Positions 25,287 to 34,316 of a stretch of DNA of 64,000 bases are shown here, one piece after another. The number at the start of each line of letters is the position of its first letter. The stretch's first letter is position 1. The notes beneath the pieces were generated by a model. It did not search any database. It was not told where the DNA came from and saw nothing but the letters and a program-made list of their open reading frames with translations. Origin of the DNA: Nannocystis sp. RBIL2 (GTDB lineage Bacteria; Myxococcota_A; Polyangia; Nannocystales; Nannocystaceae). A program made the position numbers and the translations under genes. The DNA is taken from positions 5,480,151 to 5,544,150 of the forward strand of contig NZ_JAPNJW010000002.1 of assembly GCF_026626745.1 (NCBI RefSeq). Direction: 5' to 3'.

Positions 25287-25820
25287 CTCGACGTCCTCGG
25301 CCTGCCGCCGGTGGGGAGTTTCGCGCATCGACTGGTGATCGCCGGAGCTCACCGTCGTTGCCGGTCACGAGCTCGGCGGAGCGCCCGCGTCGGAGCGCGA
25401 CGTCCTCGGCCTGCCGCCCGTGGGGAGCCCGCGCATCGACTGGTGATCGCCGGAGCTCACCGTCGTTGTCGGTCACCAGCTCGGCGGATCGCCCGCGCCA
25501 TCGCTCGACGTCTCCGCCCGCCGCCGGTGGCAGCCTCGCGCATCGCCTGGTGATCGCCGGAGCTCACCGTCGTTGTCGGTCACGAGCTCGGCGGAGCGCC
25601 CGCCTCGTCGCTCGACGTCCTCGGCCTGCCGCCCGTGGGGAGTCCCGCGCATCGGCTGGCGATCGCCACATACATCGTCGCTTCCGGCTACGCACTCGGC
25701 GGAGCGCCCTCCTCGTCGCTCGACGTCCTCGGCCTCCCGCCCGTGGGGAGCCCCGCGCATCGGCTGGCAATCGTCGAGTCATCGTCGGTTACGAGCTCGG
25801 CGGCTCGCCCGCGTCGTCGT
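25287..25820. repeat. Five 108-bp tandem repeats
   Basis: Units begin at CTCGACGTCCTCGGCCTGCC near 25287, 25397, 25505, 25612 and 25720. Each contains CGCGCATCG, TGATCGCCGGAGCTCACCG and GAGCTCGGCGGAGCGCCCG. The period (about 108 bp = 36 codons) keeps all frames, and one plus frame would give repeated SLDVLGLPPVGSPAHRL, but starts, stops and indels break it across units. Unit four has an altered middle (ACATACATCGTCGC). It probably was once coding or is a minisatellite. Confidence 0.75.
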
Positions 25821-26481
25821 GTAGGCGCAGCCTGCATCGACGGCTTCGTCGGCTGTCTCTTGCGACATGTCCTCGTAGACATGTCACTCGTTGTCTGGCG
25901 ATGGACCGCGACGTTCGCGACCTGCTGGCGGTCCGGGCGATCGAGGGCGAGGCCAGGCCGGCGCGGGCCCCCTGGCTCGGCGAGTCGGCGCCCTTCACCG
26001 TGCTGATGTCGCCGTCACAAAACTTTCGCCATCTCGGAGGTGTTGCTCGCGTTCGGCCTGCTGTTCGGCGAGGCGCCCGCGACTTCGCCGGATTCGTCCC
26101 CGGCACGCCCGGCCGGTCGCACCCGGCGCGCCGTGGCCCGAGGTCGCTATCCCACGGCGGCCCGCTCGGCCCCGCCGGCAGCACCCGGTCCCCCGACCGC
26201 CGCCGAGCCCATGATGACGGACATGCCCCTTCAGTCATGTCCGAAAGACCATGCGCACCTAGCGCGGCAGGCTCGACTGCGAGCGACCGTGCCGGTCGCC
26301 TCGTTCCCGCGTCTCGCCATGCGAGGTTCGGGGCCCCCGACCGATTCGCCGACTCGTGGCCGTTCCACGGGTCCGGGCTCGCTCGTGGGAATGCGCCGGG
26401 TGAGCTTTGGGGGCCCTCGCCCACTGGCGCGCGTCCGGGACCGCGCCCATAGTTCCGCCCGCTCAACCAGGAATCGACACG
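25821..26481. other. Region between the 108-bp array and dps
   Basis: No intact gene. An ATG at 25899 opens MDRDVRDLLAVRAIEGEARP and FTVLMSPSQNF, after which the sensible reading moves to another frame (FAISEVLLAFGLLFGEAP); this may be a decayed short membrane protein. Palindromic repeat copies lie at 25866-25883 and 26222-26253. The dps promoter should be in the last 100 bp; CATAGT near 26448 is a possible -10. Confidence 0.4.
26222..26253. repeat. 14-bp-period palindrome array
   Basis: CATG at 26222, 26236 and 26250 separated by CCCCTTCAGT and TCCGAAAGAC; intergenic, upstream of dps. Confidence 0.8.
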
Positions 26482-26958
26482 ATGTACGCCAGCCCGAGCC
26501 ACCTGCCCCAAGAAGCACGTCAGAAGATCTCCGCCGCCCTCCAGGGGGTGCTGGCTGATGGCCTCGACCTGCACAGCCAGATCAAGGTCGCCCACTGGAA
26601 CATCAAGGGCATGCACTTCGCCTCGCTGCACCCGCTGTTCGAGACCTTCGCCGTCAGCCTCGCCAACCACAACGACACGGTGGCCGAGCGCGCGGTGACC
26701 CTCGGGGCGCAGATCCACGGCACCGCCCGCCACGTCGCCAAGACCTCGCGCCTGCCCGAGTACCCGCAGGACACCACCCGCGACCTCGACCACGTGCGCC
26801 TTCTCGCCGAGCGCATCGAGACCTATCTGACCGGCCTGCAGGAGGGCCGCAAGGTCGCCGACCAGCAGGGCGATGTCGACAGCGTCGACATGCTCACGGC
26901 GATCATCAGCGAGTTCGAGAAGCACGGGTGGTTCCTCCGCGCCCACCTCGACCGCTGA
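26482..26958 (+). CDS. dps: Dps-type ferritin, DNA protection during starvation
   Basis: A 158-residue Dps dodecamer subunit that oxidises ferrous iron with hydrogen peroxide and stores the ferric mineral, shielding DNA from Fenton damage. The inter-subunit ferroxidase site is visible: His38 in KVAHWN, His50 and Glu54 in FASLHPLFE (Glu replaces the usual Asp) and Glu69 in DTVAERAV. The C-terminal helix EFEKHGWFLRAHL is also typical. The N-terminus is short with few Lys, so DNA binding may be weak. The frame is open upstream but MYASPSHLPQEAR at 26482 after CCAGGAA fits the family start. It sits just outside the repeat-rich block and is probably monocistronic. Confidence 0.94.
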   Translation: MYASPSHLPQEARQKISAALQGVLADGLDLHSQIKVAHWNIKGMHFASLHPLFETFAVSLANHNDTVAERAVTLGAQIHGTARHVAKTSRLPEYPQDTTRDLDHVRLLAERIETYLTGLQEGRKVADQQGDVDSVDMLTAIISEFEKHGWFLRAHLDR

Positions 26959-27060
26959 CCCCTCGCGTCGCCTGACGCCCGCACCCGAGCGCTTCGGCCC
27001 GGCGACACCGTCGCCGAGCCGGCCGCTCGCATCGTGCCCGCGACGCGAGTCGCCCCCGCG

Positions 27061-27708
27061 CTACTCGCCGATCTCGATGTTGTACTTCACCGTCATCGGC
27101 GGGCCGTTGTAGGTCGGGAACTGGTGGTTGGCGATCGCCTTGCGCACGCACGGGACGATGCCGAACACCTGCAGGTCGGGCCCCGCGGTCACCGACACGG
27201 CGTCGGCGCGACCTGTCTTTCCGACCAGGCTGATGATGAGATCGATCCGCCCGCCCTTGAGGCTGCCGCCGTTGTAGCAGGCGGCCACCGCCAGGCACTC
27301 GTTGATCGCGTACTCGACCTCGCGCATGTTGGCGTTGAGCACCGGCTCGTTGAGCTGCTCGTCGCCGGCGCTCCAGTCGAGGGTGCGGGTGCGGTTGGGG
27401 TCGTACTGGGGGATCGACTTGTCGTCGACCGGGACGAACTTCTTCGGCAGCTGGTTGCGATCGAGCGTGCATTCGCCCCACGAGGTGATCGGCGGGCGCA
27501 TCGGCACCTCTTCCTCGATCACCGCCTGCGAAGTACAGATGTCCTGCGAGTAATCGACGACGCACGCCTTGCCGTCGCAGCGGGTGCCGCGGCCGCACAT
27601 TCCGCCGCATTCGCCCGAGGGGGCGTTGGAATCGCTGTTCTTCTTGCACGCGGCGGCGGGAGCCAGCGAGAGGCCGAGGAGTCCGGCCACGATCAGGGTC
27701 GTACGCAT
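27061..27708 (-). CDS. AgmX/PglI C-terminal-type lipoprotein
   Basis: A 215-residue lipoprotein. The leader MRTTLIVAGLLGLSLAPAAAC gives acylated Cys21. A Cys-rich segment SGECGGMCGRGTRCDGKACV follows. The C-terminal 100 residues (from about NEPVLNANMREVEYAINECL) end with FGIVPCVRKAIANHQFPTYN and VKYNIEIGE. That final pattern, V..C...A.....FP..GP..V.Y.., is the TonB-like AgmX/PglI C-terminal domain common in myxobacterial gliding and envelope proteins. It is convergent with dps, with about 100 bp between stops. Its specific partner is unknown. Confidence 0.82.
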   Translation of the reverse strand: MRTTLIVAGLLGLSLAPAAACKKNSDSNAPSGECGGMCGRGTRCDGKACVVDYSQDICTSQAVIEEEVPMRPPITSWGECTLDRNQLPKKFVPVDDKSIPQYDPNRTRTLDWSAGDEQLNEPVLNANMREVEYAINECLAVAACYNGGSLKGGRIDLIISLVGKTGRADAVSVTAGPDLQVFGIVPCVRKAIANHQFPTYNGPPMTVKYNIEIGE

Positions 27709-28150
27709 CGCCGGTGAGCGTATCACCTCGGCCCGCGCGCGCGAGCCGTCGGCGCGACCGACTATTTTCGCGCTGTCGGCCGGTCTGCTCGTTGGGACAG
27801 GTCCACCGCCGGCCCCCACAGCCGGCCGAGCCCGGCGCCTTGAAAAGAATTTCGAGCGGCATCCCGGGCCCGGCAAACGGCGAGGCCCCGCGACCCGCCG
27901 CGACACGGTGTTCCTGCGCCGCTCCGGACGGCGACCACCAGCGCCGAGGCGAAGTCCAGACCACCGCATGCCGGCGCGGCTCGGCCCGACCATGCGCCCG
28001 CCGGTGGCGGCATGCCGCTGAACGCCGCCCACCGGCTCGGCGCCAAGGGCTCACGTCGGGCGAAGCGCCCTGCGAGCTCGCGCGGAGGCGGTTGTCGTAC
28101 ACCCCCGCATAGTCGAAGTGATTGCGCGGCCCTTCGCTCGCGCGACCCGG
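27709..28150. other. Non-coding region between serA and the AgmX-like gene
   Basis: About 440 bp with no gene seen. An isolated AT-rich tract (TTGAAAAGAATTTCGAG, about 27840) interrupts GC-rich DNA. It should hold the promoter of the AgmX-like gene. Confidence 0.45.
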
Positions 28151-29455
28151 TCAGGCCGCGCTCTGTCGCGCCACGCGGGTGCGCAGGCTGACCGGCAAGG
28201 CGGTGATCGCCTGCACCAATTCGTGGAGCTGCGGGTCGCCGTGGCCCAGCGGGACGTCGACCAGCAGCAGGCCGATCGAGGCGACAGTCGCCAGGCTCTG
28301 GCCGGTGATGTTGACCTGCGAGTCGCCGAGCACGCGGTTGATCTTCGAGAGCACGCCGGGGACGTTGCGGTGGACGTTGACGATCCGGCTGCCGGAGCGC
28401 ACGGGGCCGGCGTCGAGCAGCGGCAGGGTGACGCCGCCGAGGGTGGCGCCGGTGTCGAGGAAGTGCGACAGCGAGACCGCGACCTCGCGGCCGATGCTGG
28501 CCTGCGCCTCCTCGGTCGAGCCGCCGATGTGGGGCGTCAAGATCACGCTGTCGAGGCCGCGCAGCGGGCTGTCGAACACGTCGCCGACGCGCGACGGCTC
28601 GCTGGGGAACACGTCGATCGCCGCCCCGCCGAGGTGACCGGCCACCAGCGCGTCGCGCAGCGCGTCGATGTCGACCACGCCGCCGCGCGAGGCGTTGATC
28701 AGCGCCGCGCCGCGCCGCATCGCCGCGATCTCGTCGCTGCCGATCATGCCGCGCGTGTGCTCGGTGTCCGGCACGTGCAGGCTGACGAAGTCGCTGAGCG
28801 ACAGCAGCTCGATCAGGCTGACGCACGGCTGGGCGTTGCCGAGCGGCAATTTGGAGAGAACGTCGTAGTAGCGGACCTTCATGCCCAGCGACTCGGCGAG
28901 CACGCTGAGCTGGCTGCCGATGTGGCCGTAGCCGACGATCCCGAGCGTCTTGCCGCGGACCTCGTGGCTGCCCTCGGCGCTCTTGTGCCACAGACCGCGG
29001 TGGCAGGCCGCGCTGCGGGCGAAGGTCTGGCGCGCCAGCATGATCACCTCGCCGAGCACCAGCTCGGCGACCGAGCGGGTGTTGCTGAACGGCGCGTTGA
29101 ACACCGCGACCCCGCTGGCCTGCGCGGCGGCCAGCTCGATCTGGTCGGTGCCGATACAAAAAGCGCCGACCGCCTCGAGCTGCGGCACCGCGGCGAACAC
29201 CCCCGCCGGCACCCGCGTCTTGCTGCGGATCCCCAGGATCAGCGGGCCGTCCTGCGGCAGCGCCCGCAACGCCTCGATCAGCTGCGCCTCGCCCAGCGCC
29301 CCGGGCACCGCGTGGACGACGACGCCGCGCCGGGCGAACTCCTCGTGCGCTGTGGTGTGGATGTTCTCGAGCAGCAGGGCGTGCGGGCTGTTCACGGCGC
29401 GCACGATGCCCCAGGCCCGCGAGGCCCGCAACTCGCCGCCGCGGGGCGCAGGCAC
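28151..29455 (-). CDS. serA: D-3-phosphoglycerate dehydrogenase (SerA), ACT-domain type
   Basis: SerA oxidises 3-phosphoglycerate to 3-phosphohydroxypyruvate, the first step of serine synthesis. The product (434 residues from the GTG at 29455) follows the E. coli enzyme closely: GAFCIGTDQIELAAAQASGV, FNAPFSNTRSVAELVLGE, LGIVGYGHIGSQLSVLAESL (Rossmann GxGxxG), LINASRGGVVDID with the catalytic Arg, the Glu in FPSEP and His in LTPHIGGSTEEAQ. The last 75 residues (IVNVHRNVPGVLSKINRVL) are an ACT domain for serine feedback. An internal GTG 19 codons later gives a length nearer E. coli SerA. An AT-rich tract (TTTTTCTTTTTAAAG) lies just upstream. Confidence 0.94.
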   Translation of the reverse strand: MPAPRGGELRASRAWGIVRAVNSPHALLLENIHTTAHEEFARRGVVVHAVPGALGEAQLIEALRALPQDGPLILGIRSKTRVPAGVFAAVPQLEAVGAFCIGTDQIELAAAQASGVAVFNAPFSNTRSVAELVLGEVIMLARQTFARSAACHRGLWHKSAEGSHEVRGKTLGIVGYGHIGSQLSVLAESLGMKVRYYDVLSKLPLGNAQPCVSLIELLSLSDFVSLHVPDTEHTRGMIGSDEIAAMRRGAALINASRGGVVDIDALRDALVAGHLGGAAIDVFPSEPSRVGDVFDSPLRGLDSVILTPHIGGSTEEAQASIGREVAVSLSHFLDTGATLGGVTLPLLDAGPVRSGSRIVNVHRNVPGVLSKINRVLGDSQVNITGQSLATVASIGLLLVDVPLGHGDPQLHELVQAITALPVSLRTRVARQSAA

Positions 29456-29587
29456 CGTCGATTTTTCTTTTTAAAGAATGAGCGCCTCGCCGGCGCTCCA
29501 GCGGGCGTCGATGATGCGGCCGAGCGCCGATGGATGCGGGTCGAGAGATCGCCACGGCGATCGTGTCTGCGAGGACGGCCGCGCGTC

Positions 29588-31351
29588 GTGCCTTCGGCCT
29601 CGCTCGCGCTGCAGCAGATCGTCGGCGATCGCCCTCGACGGGGCGCAGAGCATCACTCGCACGACATCGCCGCAGCGACGGCGAAGCGATCTCCGGGGCG
29701 CAAACTCGCGGTCCGGCGCGCCGAGGGAGCCTGGCGTCGCGCACACGTCTTTGCTACCCCTGTCCGCCTCTTGCTCGACAAAGGCAAGCTTCAGCGGCTG
29801 CAGCGTGCGCTCAAGCCTCACCTCGCGCACGGATGGGAGCGGGCGGTCTTCGCCGCGCCGCAGACCGAGGATGGCAACGCGCGCGCGGAGCGAGTGCTCG
29901 CCGGGCCGGGCGTCGGTGTCGCGCCGAGCGCGGCGCAGGTCGACGCGCTGCTCGCCGCCGCCGCCGAGGCCGCCGGGGCCGGCTTGTGGAAGCAGACCCT
30001 CGTGCTCGATGCGCGTCGGCGCGTGCAGGTCGACGCGCGCCACGGCCGCGCCACCACGCGCACCCTCGACGAGGACACCGCGCTCAAGGTCATGGGCGGC
30101 AAGGAGCGCGCGCTGCGACCCGACACCAGCGCGGCGCTGCTGCGCGAGATCGGGATCATGAACGCCGACGGCAGCATCTCGGCGACGCACGCCCGCAAGT
30201 ACAAGCAGATCTGCCACCTGGCGACGCTGTGCGAGCCGGTGATCGATCGCCTGGCAGCCACGCGCTCCATCAGTCCGGCGGCGCCGCTGCGCGCGCTCGA
30301 CCTCGCGTGCGGCAACGCCTACCTGAGCTTCGTGCTCGCCGAGGTCCTGCGCCTGCGCGGCGTGCCGCTGCGACTGCACGGCGTCGACGTGCGCGCCGAC
30401 GTGGTCGCCCGCAGCATCGACCGGGCCCGCGCCCTCGGCCTCGCAGCGCTCGAAGAGGCTGCGCCTGGGGCCGAGGTCGCCCGGGACGGCGCCCGCGAGG
30501 ATCGTGCCGTCCGCCTCGCTTCGTCCGAGGAAGCGACCGGAGCCGCGGTCGCTCGAGCTGCCGCTCGCGAAGATCGTGCCGCCCGCCTCGCGCCGTCCGA
30601 GGAAGCGACCGCGCCCGGAGCCGCGGTCGCCCGAGGTGCCGCCCGCGAAGAGCCTGCCGCCCGCCTCACTCCCTCCGAGGAAGCGACCGAGCCCGGAGCC
30701 GCCGGAGCCGAGACCGAGAGAGGCGGGGCGCCCGGCGCAAGTCGTGCCACCCGCCTCGCCGGCGAAGCGACCGAGCCTGGTGCGGACGGACAGGCGCCCG
30801 GGCTCGTCGGCGAGTCGGTAGTCGGGTTGTCGTTCGCGCAGGCCGACATCGCCGGCGCGGCGCGGACCGCTCCGACCCGGCTCGGGGGCGTGCCCGACCT
30901 GGTGCTCGCGCTGCACGCCTGCGACACGGCGACCGACGAGGCGATCGCCCTGGCGATCGAGCTCGGCGTGCCGGCCCTGCTCAGCGTGCCGTGCTGCCAG
31001 GCCGAGCTGGCCGCTCAGCTGGCCCGCGCCGCCGCGACCGCCCAGCCCCTGGCAGCGATGGTCGACCACGGCCTGCTGCGGCGCGCCTACGCCGATGTCC
31101 TGACGGACAGCCTCCGGGTCGCCGCCCTCGAGGCGTGTGGCTACGACGTGACGGTGCTCGAGTTCGTCGGCGGCGAGCACACCCCGAAGAACCTGCTGAT
31201 CAAGGGCCACCGCCGGCACCCGCGCGCGCCCGTGGAGCCGCACCGCTGGCGTCTCGAGCCGCTCCAGGCCCGCTGCGCGGCGCTGGGCGTCCAGCCCGAC
31301 CTGCTGCGCCGGCTCGCGGCGATCCAGGCGGCCTCTCCAACGCGCGGATGA
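29588..31351 (+). CDS. SAM-dependent methyltransferase (Methyltransf_32-like) split by a repeat insertion
   Basis: A class I methyltransferase, about 587 residues from the GTG at 29588; the start is uncertain and homology-like sequence begins near 29765. An N-terminal domain (KQTLVLDARRRVQVD, RHGRATTRTLDEDTALKVM) precedes KYKQICHLATLCEPVIDRL. Motif I is ALDLACGNAYLSFVLAEVL, motif II LHGVDVRADVVARS, and the catalytic part has VLALHACDTATDEAIALAIE and SVPCCQAEL. These fit the GSTCD/TRM13-like Methyltransf_32 group. Between motif II and LSFAQADIAG about 120 residues of RAARLAPSEEATAPGA-type repeat are inserted, at a place where intact relatives have a short loop. Substrate unknown, RNA being a guess. 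Confidence 0.72.
   Translation: MPSASLALQQIVGDRPRRGAEHHSHDIAAATAKRSPGRKLAVRRAEGAWRRAHVFATPVRLLLDKGKLQRLQRALKPHLAHGWERAVFAAPQTEDGNARAERVLAGPGVGVAPSAAQVDALLAAAAEAAGAGLWKQTLVLDARRRVQVDARHGRATTRTLDEDTALKVMGGKERALRPDTSAALLREIGIMNADGSISATHARKYKQICHLATLCEPVIDRLAATRSISPAAPLRALDLACGNAYLSFVLAEVLRLRGVPLRLHGVDVRADVVARSIDRARALGLAALEEAAPGAEVARDGAREDRAVRLASSEEATGAAVARAAAREDRAARLAPSEEATAPGAAVARGAAREEPAARLTPSEEATEPGAAGAETERGGAPGASRATRLAGEATEPGADGQAPGLVGESVVGLSFAQADIAGAARTAPTRLGGVPDLVLALHACDTATDEAIALAIELGVPALLSVPCCQAELAAQLARAAATAQPLAAMVDHGLLRRAYADVLTDSLRVAALEACGYDVTVLEFVGGEHTPKNLLIKGHRRHPRAPVEPHRWRLEPLQARCAALGVQPDLLRRLAAIQAASPTRG
30446..30805 (+). repeat. Minisatellite insertion inside the methyltransferase gene
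   Basis: The phrase TCCGAGGAAGCGACCG recurs at about 30526, 30598 and 30676 and a shortened form near 30765, with steps of about 72 and 78 bp, all multiples of 3. The translation repeats R(A/V)RL(A/T)(P/S)SEEAT-type units between two core strands of the Rossmann fold. Keeping frame through all units suggests selection to preserve the surrounding enzyme. Confidence 0.7.
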
Positions 31352-31979
31352 TTTTTCGACCGCCGGTCGAAAATGCCGCCGGCCGGGAAGCGAGCCGCGC
31401 GGGCTGGAGAGCCCGAAGCCCCGGTGAGCCGTGCTCGCCGAGGACTCAGTCGAGCCCCGCGTGGGCCCTGACTGCCAGTAAACCGTCTTTCAGGCATCCC
31501 GGGGGGTCCCCGGCTGCTGCTCGGGGCCCGCTCTCCCCTCCCCGGCCTGCGCTGGCTCCGAGGGCCCACTCTCCGCGAGCGAATTCGAGCATCCATCGAG
31601 CGCGAATTGGTCTTTTGATCGCTCGTGATCGGATTCGAATTATTTTCGACGATCGGTCCACAAACAGAACCTTGGACGAATCATCGATCGCTCGCCGGCC
31701 CGGCACGCGCTCCGGGGCCGCCGAAGGCCGCCCCGAAAATGACTGGATCCGCCGCAAATCCGCCGCCGTCGACCGCCTGGGCTGAGCTCCCGCAGCGAAG
31801 GGCAGAGGTAGCGGCGCCGGAGGCGCCGAAGCCGCGAATAGGGCACGAAATCGACCGCGCGCCCTTTCGGCAATGGCTCCGCAAAGCCTCGCGCCGCTGG
31901 CCGACCGGGATGAGTCCGGCCCGCCGACAGCGACCCGGACCGCCGACCCGCGTCGGCCCGCTGCCCGGCAGGATGGCCT
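31352..31979. other. Non-coding region with stop-proximal hairpin
   Basis: No gene seen in 628 bp between convergent genes. TTTTCGACCG (31353-31362) pairs with CGGTCGAAAA (31364-31373) directly after the methyltransferase stop, a symmetric hairpin flanked by T and A runs that could end transcripts from both sides. A second AT-rich stretch (ATTATTTTCGACGATCGG, about 31638) and a GC-rich CCCCTCCCC stretch near 31540 are unexplained. Confidence 0.45.
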
Positions 31980-33668
31980 TCAGCGACCCGAGTCGCCCAA
32001 CCCGCGGCCCTTCGCCCACGTCACCACCGCCCCCGCGTCCGCGAACGGCTGCAGCACCACGCGCGCCAGCCCCCCGAGCACGGGCTCGCTAGCCACCGCC
32101 GCCGCCAGCGGCGGGCTGTGGGCGTAGTAGAAGCGGATCAAGTCCACCCCCGTCGCCGACTCTTTTAAAAAAAAGTCGCGGAAGGCTCGCAGGGCTGCCA
32201 CCTGAGCCGTCCAGGGGGCGCCGTAAGCGGCGGTGGCGAGGAAGCAGAAGCCCTCGACCGTCTGGAACCGCTGCGGCTCGGTCGTGAAGCCGAGCGTCGC
32301 CAACGCGCTGCGCTGCGCGCAGCCGTCGGTGTAGACCACCCCGAACTGGTACGTGTAGTCGCCCCACAGCTCGCGCACCGTCACGGTGCTGTGCTGGCCC
32401 GGCGGCGCCAGCGAATCGAGGGCCACGGGGATCTCCTGGGCCGAGCCGAGCATGTCCGGCGTGAGCGGCTGGTCGCCGGTGATCTGATACACCCGCACGT
32501 CGGCCAGCTCGAACGTCGGGTCGCCCTGCGCGGGAATTTCAAAATTCAGCTCGATCTCGTCGAAGGCCACCGACCGCGCCGCCAGGCCCGTCACCGGCGC
32601 CAGCACGCGCGGCGTGCAGTGGTGCCCCCAGCCGTCGCCCGGGTCGGGATCACGGCCGTCGCCGTATGAAAACACGCCCCAGCGGAACGCATCGCCGTTG
32701 AGCGTCACCACCCGCAGCCGGTCGGCGCCGCTGCCGTCGGATTCGCTGATCGTCGCGTCCGGCGGGTGCAGCGTGCCCGTGGCGCCGTCCCAGTCGCCGT
32801 AGCCGGCGTACTCGGCGGTGCCGTGGAACCCGCGCCGCAGCGGATCGAACTCGACGCGGTACACCACTGACGGCTGGCCGAGGTACTCGATGCCGTAGCG
32901 AGACAGCCGCGGGTCGACGAAGTGATCGGTCTCGCGGTCGAAGTCCCAGTGGCTGTTCTCGTCGTGCTCGCGGTTGATCTCGACGAACGCGGTCAGCCGG
33001 CCGTGCGCCAGCACCTCCGGGCTCAGCACCATCACCACGAACTCGGGCCCCTCGCCGCTCGGGGTCGCCGCAGTCACCGCGTCGAGGTCGTTGAGAGCCG
33101 CGAACACGCCCACGTCCTCCGAGTCGAGGTCGTCGCGGTGGAGCAGGTCGTTGCGCGGCGGATACACGCTGGTCGTCCCCGCCGCCGCGAACGCCCCCTT
33201 GTCCGTCTTAAAACTCTTGGGCGACGGGCAGGTCTTGGTATCGACCGCGACCATCTCCTGCTCCCACTCCTCGAGCGGGCGGCAGAAGTAGTTCTCGGGG
33301 CTGCTGGTGTTCTCGTGCCAGCCGAGCGAGTCCTGGTCGCCGGGGTCGTCGTAGAACACCACGCGCGGGTAGGACTTGCCGCGTCGGTGGGCCCAGACCG
33401 GCAGCACCGAGACCCGCGGACCGTACGGCGCGCGCCAGCTCGACAAGAAATTCCAGTGGCCCGGTCGGTTGGCGATCCCCAGCTTCCCCGTGGCCTGGGT
33501 GACCAGCGCGTCCGCCACGTGCCGGCCCGCCTGGTCTTCGAGCCAGATCGCCACCTGCGCCTCGGGCACCGGCTGAAAGTGGAACTCGACCCGCACCGGC
33601 GCCGCCGCGCGCGCATCCCCGGCCGCCAGCACGGCCGCCGCGGCCAGGGCTCGCACGGGCACGCGCAC
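31980..33668 (-). CDS. Exported protein with C-terminal CFI-box-like domain
   Basis: About 562 residues from the GTG at 33668, which gives the signal peptide VPVRALAAAAVLAAGDARAAA. The N-terminal region is beta-rich (VRVEFHFQPVPEAQVAIWLE, LGIANRPGHWNFLSSWRAPY) and resembles DUF2271-like domains. A large middle segment follows with fibronectin-like strands. The C-terminus FCFLATAAYGAPWTAQVAAL, RAFRDFFL, LIRFYYAHSPPLAAAVASEP matches the recurrent CFxATAAYGS...LR.FRD...YY..SPP.A tail of secreted proteins called CFI-box. Inside it a T8A4 tract (32163-32178, codons for FFLKE) sits in otherwise GC-rich sequence. The start is uncertain because the frame remains open upstream. Function unknown. Confidence 0.75.
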   Translation of the reverse strand: MRVPVRALAAAAVLAAGDARAAAPVRVEFHFQPVPEAQVAIWLEDQAGRHVADALVTQATGKLGIANRPGHWNFLSSWRAPYGPRVSVLPVWAHRRGKSYPRVVFYDDPGDQDSLGWHENTSSPENYFCRPLEEWEQEMVAVDTKTCPSPKSFKTDKGAFAAAGTTSVYPPRNDLLHRDDLDSEDVGVFAALNDLDAVTAATPSGEGPEFVVMVLSPEVLAHGRLTAFVEINREHDENSHWDFDRETDHFVDPRLSRYGIEYLGQPSVVYRVEFDPLRRGFHGTAEYAGYGDWDGATGTLHPPDATISESDGSGADRLRVVTLNGDAFRWGVFSYGDGRDPDPGDGWGHHCTPRVLAPVTGLAARSVAFDEIELNFEIPAQGDPTFELADVRVYQITGDQPLTPDMLGSAQEIPVALDSLAPPGQHSTVTVRELWGDYTYQFGVVYTDGCAQRSALATLGFTTEPQRFQTVEGFCFLATAAYGAPWTAQVAALRAFRDFFLKESATGVDLIRFYYAHSPPLAAAVASEPVLGGLARVVLQPFADAGAVVTWAKGRGLGDSGR

Positions 33669-33920
33669 GGCTCTCGAGCATGACACCGCGCCCGCGACGG
33701 GCCGCGCGCCGCCCACGCCCGGCCGTGGTCGCGCGAGGGAAGGCGCGACAGACCCGGCGTGGCAGATCCGCGCCCACGCCTGCGCAGCGCCCGTCCTCTC
33801 GAACAACTTTTAAAGTAAAGCCGGGCGGCCCCGACCGTTGCCACCTGTTCTTTCGGACAGTTCGAGTCGGGCGCATGCCGGCGGGCTCTTCGCGTGTCGC
33901 GCCACGCCGCGGCGCACTCG

Positions 33921-34160
33921 CTACTGCTCGAGCTCGAGGGCGGCCCCGACTTTGTGGCCCCCGGCACGAACCTCCGGCTCGGCGATCGGCGTCGAGCTGC
34001 CCGGCTCGAGGATCGTCAATCCGCCTTGCAGGGCGTCCCCGGCCGAGGGCTCGGAGCGCTCGACGATCTTTCGGATGGCGGAGAGATCGGCCGCGATCTG
34101 CTGAAGAAGCTTGTTCTGCTGCTCGATCGCGGCGGCGATGGACTGAGATTCGTCGCTCAT
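33921..34160 (-). CDS. Small coiled-coil protein
   Basis: A 79-residue soluble protein starting MSDESQSIAAAIEQQNKLLQ. The N-terminal 40 residues have heptad hydrophobics (I, L, L, I, L, I, I at a/d spacing) that predict a coiled coil; the rest is Gly/Pro/Glu-rich and ends ALELEQ. No signal peptide or Cys. The Shine-Dalgarno match is weak (GCTCC). An AT-rich stretch and a CATGTCC-type palindrome (33844-33861) lie on its downstream side. Unrecognised; the amino-acid pattern is natural enough to call it a gene. Confidence 0.6.
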   Translation of the reverse strand: MSDESQSIAAAIEQQNKLLQQIAADLSAIRKIVERSEPSAGDALQGGLTILEPGSSTPIAEPEVRAGGHKVGAALELEQ

Positions 34161-34316
34161 GGAGCAGTCATAAAAACACATGCTCCGCGCGGGCGGGCAA
34201 CTCGCTCGTCCCACGCCTGTGAGCGCGGACTCGGTCTCACGGACACGCGAACGCGTCGTCGGCGAAGCCCACCGACAGCGTCGCGCCGGACGCATCATCT
34301 GTCCCTTCGGACAGCC

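Noticed and set aside
24769..25476. A 235-codon minus-strand frame across the start of the 108-bp array
   Set aside because: Low-complexity Arg/Gly/Ala composition with repeated SPVDAR and GRQAED units that are merely the array in antisense; no domain or start signal.
25890..26220. A short gene starting MDRDVRDLLAVRAIEGEARP
   Set aside because: Sensible protein sequence changes frame near 26020 and no complete frame with a family match results; noted only as possible decay.
28118..29587. A long upstream extension of the methyltransferase frame overlapping serA
   Set aside because: The 28118-29455 part is exactly antisense to serA and has His/Arg/Asp/Gln-rich shadow composition. Only the part from about 29588 was kept, with an uncertain start.
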